This document shows positions 57,784-64,000 of a DNA stretch of 64,000 bases, in pieces. The stretch lies in contig OX422211.1 in the NCBI GenBank assembly GCA_949130495.1, positions 448,887,219 to 448,951,218 on the forward strand, written 5' to 3'. Position numbers and translations under genes: made by a program. How positions within the stretch are numbered: the stretch's first letter is position 1; each line of letters begins with the position of its first letter. The DNA is from Sambucus nigra. Its lineage: Eukaryota > Streptophyta > Magnoliopsida > Dipsacales > Adoxaceae. The notes under the pieces are model-generated. The model ran no database searches and was not told the origin of the DNA. It saw only the letters and a program-made list of their open reading frames with translations.

Positions 57784-58939
57784 TTGTGGAATCCGCCACT
57801 TCGAGTCACTTTTGGGGTAAGCATGTATTATTCCAATTCTTTCGATAATCCTTATGATAATTCTCATAATTCTCGCAAACCTATTACTTTCGGTGAATAC
57901 TTAGAATCCCAAAGTATAACAAATTCAAATATGACTTTGGGCGAGTATAACGAAAGTCAAAACTTAGGCTATTGGAATTTTGATGTTGATGATAATGATT
58001 TTTGGCCTTTACCACCTTATACTAGGAATTTTGAAACGAATTGCAATAGTTTTCAAAATTCCTATAATAATGAGGTTTCGTTTAAGTCCGATGGTAATTT
58101 TCAATGTTCCCATTTTCATGCATCCGCACCTTGACCGTGACATTCGGTGAGAGTTTGCGTATGTATGAAAATGAGAAAATTAAAAATCGTTATCGGGAAG
58201 AAAATCATTCGTGGGAACATGACTTGGATTTACTTTTTGAGTCCGACGATGATTTTTCTTCCGAGACTTTTGAGATCAAGGAATGTTTTGAACCAAATGA
58301 GGTACTTGTGCCTACTTTGGAACAAACCATTTTAAACTTTTCCCATTGCATAATAGATATTGAAAGCGAGGATGAAAATGACGTAATATCTATTTGAAAT
58401 GAAATGATTTCTTCTTTGGCCCCCAAAGAAGAACATTTCATTGAAAATGATATTATTTCATTCGAAACTCAATCTTCATGTGATGATGATTCATCTCATG
58501 AGATTGAATTTCTTTCATCCCCATTTTCATTCTCTATTATCACACCGTCACAAGTACCTAATGATTCGGTTTCAAACTTTAACGTTTTAAACCTTTTCTC
58601 CGATGAGGAGTACTTGCTCAAGTCGCCTTCCACAATCGCATCAGTGCCTTCGTGTGTGTCGCCTCCCATTCCAATTTCAAAATCTTTTGGAGGATATTCG
58701 GCTTTTCTCGATCCCCACATATTTTTGTCACCCGTTCAATCCAACCCCCCATCGTCCCTCCAAAACTTTTAATTCACGATGGTTCCTTTCTTCCACCTTA
58801 CACATGTCTTTCGTTGTTAAAACGGAATTCATATTTTTCGGAGGGCATTCTTGTATGTGAGGGTACACCGGTTATCCTCCAAAGTCAAATCATTTTCACG
58901 TTAGACCCTCAGCTATTTAGACTTTTAGTGTATAGTTAG
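57784..58939 (+). pseudogene. Unrecognised acidic ORF of the Athila-like element (broken)
   Basis: Three frames join to one probable coding stretch. 57784-58134 reads with many Asn, Ser, Asp and Tyr and a repeated TFGE/TLGE word (ITFGEYLESQS, MTLGEYNESQN). The next part, 58104-58772, is interrupted by one TGA at 58395 and is strongly acidic (DLDLLFESDDDFSSETFEIK). A third frame then gives LLIHDGSFLPPYTCLSLLKR and ends at 58939. I do not recognise a domain, and there is no zinc knuckle, protease or RT. It sits where gag should be. It may be a degenerate gag or a gene particular to this non-autonomous family. Confidence 0.45.
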
Positions 58940-60340
58940 TGTGAAGCCTAAATAGTAGGTTGTATATAGTTAGCTTTTTATTCTTTCTTTTTAATTTTTT
59001 CTTTCCTTTTTCATTTAGTCTAGGGTAATTAGTTAACTTTTTGTTATTTGTTTTTTCTATGCTCGGTACTAACTTGTTTTGTATATTCTTTGGACTTGTT
59101 CTTATGGGGATCGCTCCAATTTTGGGTAATATCATTATTTTCCTCTCTTTAACTTGGTTCTTAATTCACATTGAGGACAATGTCAAGTTTTAAGTTAGGG
59201 GGTGTGGGATATTCTATCCATTTCTTTGTTTAGTCCATGTTTTTGCTCACATGTTAGTTACTTAGTATGCTTTTCTTAGAAAAATTGAAAAATTCAAAAA
59301 GATGTTCTTTCTTTTTTCTCCTTTTTGGGCATTTTGTCTTTGTTTTCGATGATAAATTTTAATAATTGCCCGATCCAATAGACAACCCAATGATGCATGT
59401 TCTTGATTTTAGAAGTTATTAGACTTTAGTCTCAATTATTTATATTATGAATAAATTCATGAATTAAACTTTAATCCCATGAGCACATGCACTTGTATTG
59501 TTATATTGATTTGGTTTAAGATTTTTATAACTCGGTAATCTTTTGTTGCACTGGATATACTTACACCGAGTAAGCTTTGTACCTTTCGTCGTTTGTGAGT
59601 GTATACACTATTCTTTTCTCATTGAAAATGTTGATCTTATGTGCATGTAATTCAAAAGTGATAATAGTTTTGATAATTTGTGAAAATAGATTTCGCCTCT
59701 TTTAATGTGCGGTATCTTTCATTGAGATTACGGATTTTCAGTTTATATATAGCGTTCTTCATTTGTGACATGTGTGCAACCTAGTTTCCATTTACATTTA
59801 CTCTTTTTCCCGCATGTTCCGTGTATTACCTCCCTGTTTCGAGTGAATTCACTTGATGAGTGTAATGCCCATGAGGATTGAATATATGCTTGCTGTAATG
59901 TTTATTCGGTTTATATAAGTTTTTCGCCAAATCACACTTTGCATGTGCTCGCTCCCCCTCCCACATTTTAAGGTTTCAATTCTATGAGGTGCATTCTATA
60001 ATGTTAATAATTCGAACTTTTGTTTGAATCCGTTCAATGTGCTAATAATGTGTATGAAATCCTTTTTCGTTGTTGTTGGGATTGTCGCAGTTGGGTTGGG
60101 CATATTTTGAGGAAACCATGTGATGTTTGTGGGTATCATCCCTAAAAACCCTTACGAGACGACACTCATCCACTAGGGTCACCTAGGGGTTTAACGGCTT
60201 ATTGCATACGCTAAATGCAATAGAATTGCCCGTGAAAGTGGCCTTTCTCTTTTATACCATACTTTTGTACCAATCCCTATTTTTGGGTTTCTTGTAGTTC
60301 TTGTTGCATCCTATTTCATTGCTAGGGACTAGAAATGTGC
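58940..60340 (+). other. Athila-like internal non-coding region
   Basis: T-rich DNA without open frames. It contains GAGGACAATGTCAAGTTTTA and TTAGGGGGTGTGG (about 59172-59210), a conserved word after the coding region of Athila-type elements. Confidence 0.6.
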
Positions 60341-60353
60341 AAGTTAGGGGGGG
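60341..60353 (+). promoter_or_regulatory. Polypurine tract
   Basis: AAGTTAGGGGGGG directly before the 3' LTR start TGATGATATG. It would prime plus-strand synthesis. Confidence 0.8.
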
Positions 60354-61873
60354 TGATGATATGTAAATATTGCATATTTCATCCTCTAAACCTACGCATT
60401 TTAGCCCTCTCGGGTATCTTATTCCCTACATTTATGCTTGTTAACCAGATAACCTCGGATTTCTACGTTAACATGTTTTGCAGGGGTTAATTGAGCTTTT
60501 ATAGGTATTTGGATGCTAAGTGTGAAGTTCGGACGCCTTCCGGTTGATTTCCTTACACGATCGAGCGTTCAAGGGAAATTTAGTCATTTTACAGATTGGT
60601 CACCTGGCCCAACATCTCACGAAAGTTTTATCCCTCCTCGCAGGCTTCGCGTGACCGCGAACGATGCACGATTCCGATTCAGAATGAAGAAGTTACGGCG
60701 ATGTTCGGGAAATCCAAGCAGCCCAAAACAACAATGCAGTGTGCTGATACTTTCTTGATCGATCGATCGACCAAAGGGGTCGATCGATCAATCCTTCTCG
60801 ATAGTGGGATATTTTGTTCACCATCGATCGATCGACCAAAGGGGTCGATCGATCGATCCCTGTTTGCAGGAGATATTTTACCATTTTCTTTTCTTTTCTC
60901 TTTTTTTCTCTTTTTATTCCACTTACTATAAATAGATTTTTTTTTTGTAAATATCAGGGAGGAATGATTTTAGATAGTTTTAGAAGATAGTTTAGGTTAG
61001 GGTTTGGTTTTTTTGAAGATTTCTTCTTCATTTGTCTTTGGATTGACACCCCTTTTTGGTATGTAAGTTGACTATTCATTACCCTCTCCATTAATATAGT
61101 TGTTTTCCATTCTTTCTTTCTTTGATAAATAGGTTTACAAGCTTTCATAATTAGTTTACATGCTCTTATTTATTGCTTTCTAGTATAGATTTATCGAGTT
61201 TATTTATTGCGTTTATTTACCTCATTTTTAAGATGCTTTCTAGCTAAGTTAAATTAGGTTGTGTTTGAATGGAACTCACCCAAGTTAACGCGTTGCTTTG
61301 CTTGGTGATAGTGTTTACGGGTCTATTTTGGGTGCATTGTCCTAGTTATTATGCCTAGGAGATTTGACGGGTCATATCATGTATGTCCCGTACTTAAGAC
61401 GTTTTGCGCGTAAATTCCGGGGTATTTGTTGACGCCAAAATCCTATTAGGCTTTTATACGGATTTAGGGGCATGACAACCCTTGATTTAATTAACTGTCG
61501 AAACGAGATGCATTCATAATAACTCATCGACCCATGTAACCATTTTATACAAATTAACTCGGGTGAGGGATATTCGACGCAACCTATAGTTTTACTCCCT
61601 TTGTTAGTCTATCTTTATTTTCCCTTGCCTAGATTAATCATTTCCCTTTCATGCATTTTTTTTTCCTTTTTAGTTTGTAATCACCTTTTTACACTTTTAT
61701 TTCGGAGCACTAAATCAATTAAATTCTAGCATCTCGTCCCTATGGATTTTCGATACCCGACTTACCACTATACTTGCCTCGCAAGTGTAGTTGTAATTTA
61801 GGTTTATTTGTATTGTCGTAGTGAAACTAAAACGACTATGCCCTTACACGAGCACACTTTTCACGCGTAATCA
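60354..61873 (+). repeat. 3' LTR of the Athila-like element
   Basis: Collinear with the 5' LTR, with GATC palindromes at 60757-60859, TATAAATA at 60927-60934, and the end ACGAGCACACTTTTCAC then GCGTAATCA. Confidence 0.9.
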
Positions 61874-62123
61874 CTGGTCTAACTAATCGAGTTCAATTTT
61901 ATCTGGGTGGCAGAAGGTAGCTATTTAAATCCAGTCCATTTTGGCTATACAAATTTTTATATGATAGAGTAGATGAAATAAAATTAGATAAAGGGTAACC
62001 TCAGTATTGATTTCCTTTGAGAGTTGTTTAGGAGTTAAAAGGAATCAAATATGATAGAGTCTCAAACTTCTTCGTTCCAATTGGAGTCCACACCTGCAGT
62101 TACCCAACATCATAGTTAACACT

Positions 62124-62167
<44 letters not shown>

Positions 62168-63193
62168 CACTGATATATTTCAATCAGTGAGAGATATTGC
62201 AGATGAAGTGTTAAAACTTGAACTTGAATAAGAAGCTGACATGTTTGAAGCTCTTAATAAATTAAATTTTACTAAAAAGGGTGGTTTGAAGCTCTTAGAG
62301 AGTAGTTGGAATTAGGCAGGTCTAATTTATTGGTAGCTTTAAAGATGATGGAGTAGTTGTTGTCAAAGGAATTACTTGTTATGTTTGGGGTCGAGATTTA
62401 CCACCAGGTACTTACACTTTGCATCTGTTTTCTTCTAACTTAAAAGCGAGTTATTGATATGCTAAAAACCAATAGTAACCAGTTCATTTCTATAATTATC
62501 TTCAGGAAAGAAGCTTCCCCATTGATAAACTCTGTCTCGCATATTATATTATCAATGGAACTACAAACAAAATAAATCCTCATTTTGAACAGGGTATATA
62601 AAATAAACCAAAACCATGTAAATTCATCGTTTATCCTGTGGTCTTTTACTTTTCTTCTTATAAAATTAAATGTCTGAAGCTATCATCAAGTTTGGCATTG
62701 AGGAACCTTAATTTGTGATCTCTTTATCAGAATTCTCAATGCATCCTCCCACTGAAGCATTTGTTAGAGCACATAGCTTTGATCCACTTCACTCCAATCC
62801 GTGGTAGGTACGCTATTCTGGTTGTACCTTTCATGCTAATAAATGTTACCAAGAACACGAAGACTAGAAGACTACAAAATGGTCTCATTGCATTGGAAAA
62901 TTGAATAAGCAAGTTCATAAATTGAAGCACAACATGTGTATAATCATATGATCTAATAGCGCTGCAACACTGACACGCTGAATGTGATAGACCGAGGAAA
63001 GAAAAGAATGAAATAGAGTTTACCTAAAAAAATTCCATTCCATCAAAAGTATCAATTCCTATTCTTTTTCGTATCAAGTAGAGGTATCTTCTATCTCATC
63101 GATCGCTTTAAGAAATGTTATTATTATTAGGCAAGTTGTAATCATAGAATATGTTTTTAGTTTGGTCAATCTCTCTAGTACGTCATCGTTAAA
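61874..63193. other. Unassigned DNA with an exon-like fragment and (AT)n
   Basis: No element terminus was recognised. An (AT)n tract lies at 62127-62165. Around 62345-62455 a plus-strand frame reads DDGVVVVKGITCYVWGRDLP and goes on in gene-like manner to a TGA. I do not recognise it. Confidence 0.3.
62127..62165. repeat. (AT)n microsatellite
   Basis: About 19 AT dinucleotides. Confidence 0.95.
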
Positions 63194-64000
63194 CACTATA
63201 CCAAATCTGTCAAATTGTCACGGTCATTAACCTTGACAAGTTGGACTTGTCAAGGTCAATAACTGTGACAATTCTGGGAGTAACAACTTTTATTGTCATG
63301 GACTTATCACGATCATGGATCGTGACAAGTTCGTTAGACTTGTCACGGTCATGTCACAATCTTTGACCTTGAAAAGTTTTGTCACAGTTAAGGACCGTGA
63401 CAAAGTTAAAAAAATTGTCACGGTCAATAACCGTGATAATTCTTGGCAAAATTGAAAAAAATCTGCTGGGCAGTTTGGCTACTGCCACTGCCCAGAAGTA
63501 TATTTGTACCTGTTATAGCAACATTGTACCTGTTCAAGCATCATATATCCAATTAAAATAGAGATAATGCAAATATACATTCAAAATAGAGACAATATGC
63601 ATCACGATATAATCAAAATATAATTCAAATGTACCAACTTAAAAATAATTCAATTCAAATAATGTCACTACATGTCTTGGGTAAGGTTAAATCTTAGGAG
63701 GTGAGTAGGCCACACGATATACGAATTGACATACCCACTGATATACATCGTGTCGCATTGTTCGCGTAACCACAATGGAGAGTTCTCCTTCCCAGGTATC
63801 ACAAGCGTGACGAGCACATTGTACTCGATGTCTTGAAGCTCACGTCCATGAACTAGTCCACCCTGGATGATATTCGGGTCCCTCAACCCTTGCCCTATCC
63901 GCTAGCCATCAAATATGTCCAGTATAAACACACTCGACCAACCAAGTGTTGGCATCGGTCGGTCGAAGGGATCCAAATAGGGAAGTGGATCATCAAAGTT
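63194..64000. mobile_element. Left end of a second CACTA element, leaves the window
   Basis: The end reads CACTATACCAAATCTG and is followed to about 63450 by subterminal palindromes of TTGTCACGG and CCGTGACAA around TCATTAA or TCAATAA. The sequence family differs from the CACTA at 33688. The right end is outside the window. Confidence 0.78.
63668..64000 (-). pseudogene. CACTA-associated protein, C-terminal part (DUF8039-like), partial
   Basis: From the window edge the minus strand reads DPLPYLDPFDRPMPTLGWSS, a TAG near 63899, and then in the same frame GLVHGRELQDIEYNVLVTLV and YISGYVNSYIVWPTHLLRF, stopping at 63668. The pattern of a HG-x2-L start, a valine-rich strand and a final WP-x-HL resembles the C-terminal domain (DUF8039) often found in plant CACTA second-gene proteins. 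The position next to CACTA subterminal repeats supports this. The N-terminal part is beyond 64000, and one in-frame stop suggests a pseudogene. Confidence 0.45.

Larger units (their letters stand above)
56101..61873 (+). mobile_element. Non-autonomous Athila-like LTR retrotransposon, complete ends
   Basis: Two LTRs of 1526 and 1520 bases start TGATGATATGTAAATATTGC and end GTAAACA or GTAATCA. The internal 2.7 kb has a tRNA-Asp type primer site, a broken ORF of unknown type, a block GAGGACAATGTCAAGTTTTA with TTAGGGGGTG as seen in Athila-type elements, and a polypurine tract TTAGGGGGGG before the 3' LTR. There is no RT, integrase or protease, so it must use proteins of a partner. TCGGT precedes and CTGGT follows, a target duplication only if two transitions occurred. 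The LTRs differ at many positions, so the insertion is not recent. Confidence 0.87.

Overview
This window looks like repeat-rich nuclear DNA of a flowering plant. It contains no intact host gene that I can recognise. Almost everything identifiable is a transposable element, and the lineages present are typical of angiosperms: Ty3/gypsy Tat, Tekay and Athila-like elements, Ty1/copia, CACTA, Helitron and LINE. The base composition is AT-rich. A short piece of the chloroplast gene ycf2 with a frameshift shows that this is nuclear and not plastid DNA.

Layout. Positions 1-7926 are a minus-strand Tat-lineage gypsy element: 5' LTR at 7441-7926, then primer site, gag, protease, RT/RNase H, an extra archaeal-type RNase H and integrase, then a 31-bp minisatellite and an ORF antisense to gag-pol; its 3' LTR lies off the left edge. 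Positions 10249-12608 are a solo LTR with a perfect 5-bp target duplication. Positions 15594-18582 are a second solo LTR (Tekay-like) that splits an older Athila-like LTR of opposite orientation (about 15109-15593 and 18583-19370). A foldback MITE (19372-19615), the ycf2 fragment (19747-19998) and an (AT)n(GT)n microsatellite lead to a 6.2-kb Helitron on the minus strand (20084-26263) with both termini visible.

Positions 28123-43734 are a gag-only copia element whose 3' LTR is split by a 9.4-kb CACTA transposon (33688-43062). This CACTA has no recognisable transposase but carries about 25 copies of a ~168-bp satellite arranged, in its left half, as a three-monomer higher-order repeat. Positions 44846-46720 hold a decayed CACTA TNP2 transposase. 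It is followed by a 5'-truncated LINE, the 3' half of a Tekay chromovirus with a 2.9-kb LTR, a Helitron 3' end, and then a CACTA second-gene relic (53030-54880). Positions 56101-61873 are a complete non-autonomous Athila-like element with paired LTRs, primer site, polypurine tract and an unrecognised acidic ORF. A further CACTA starts at 63194 and leaves the window.

No genes here work together as a pathway; the relationships are nesting order. CACTA is inside copia; a Tekay-like LTR is inside an Athila-like LTR; LINE and Tekay material lie within or beside an older CACTA. The most unusual structure is the satellite array with higher-order periodicity inside the CACTA element. Assignments rest on reading motifs and repeats by eye; no alignment or database search was run.
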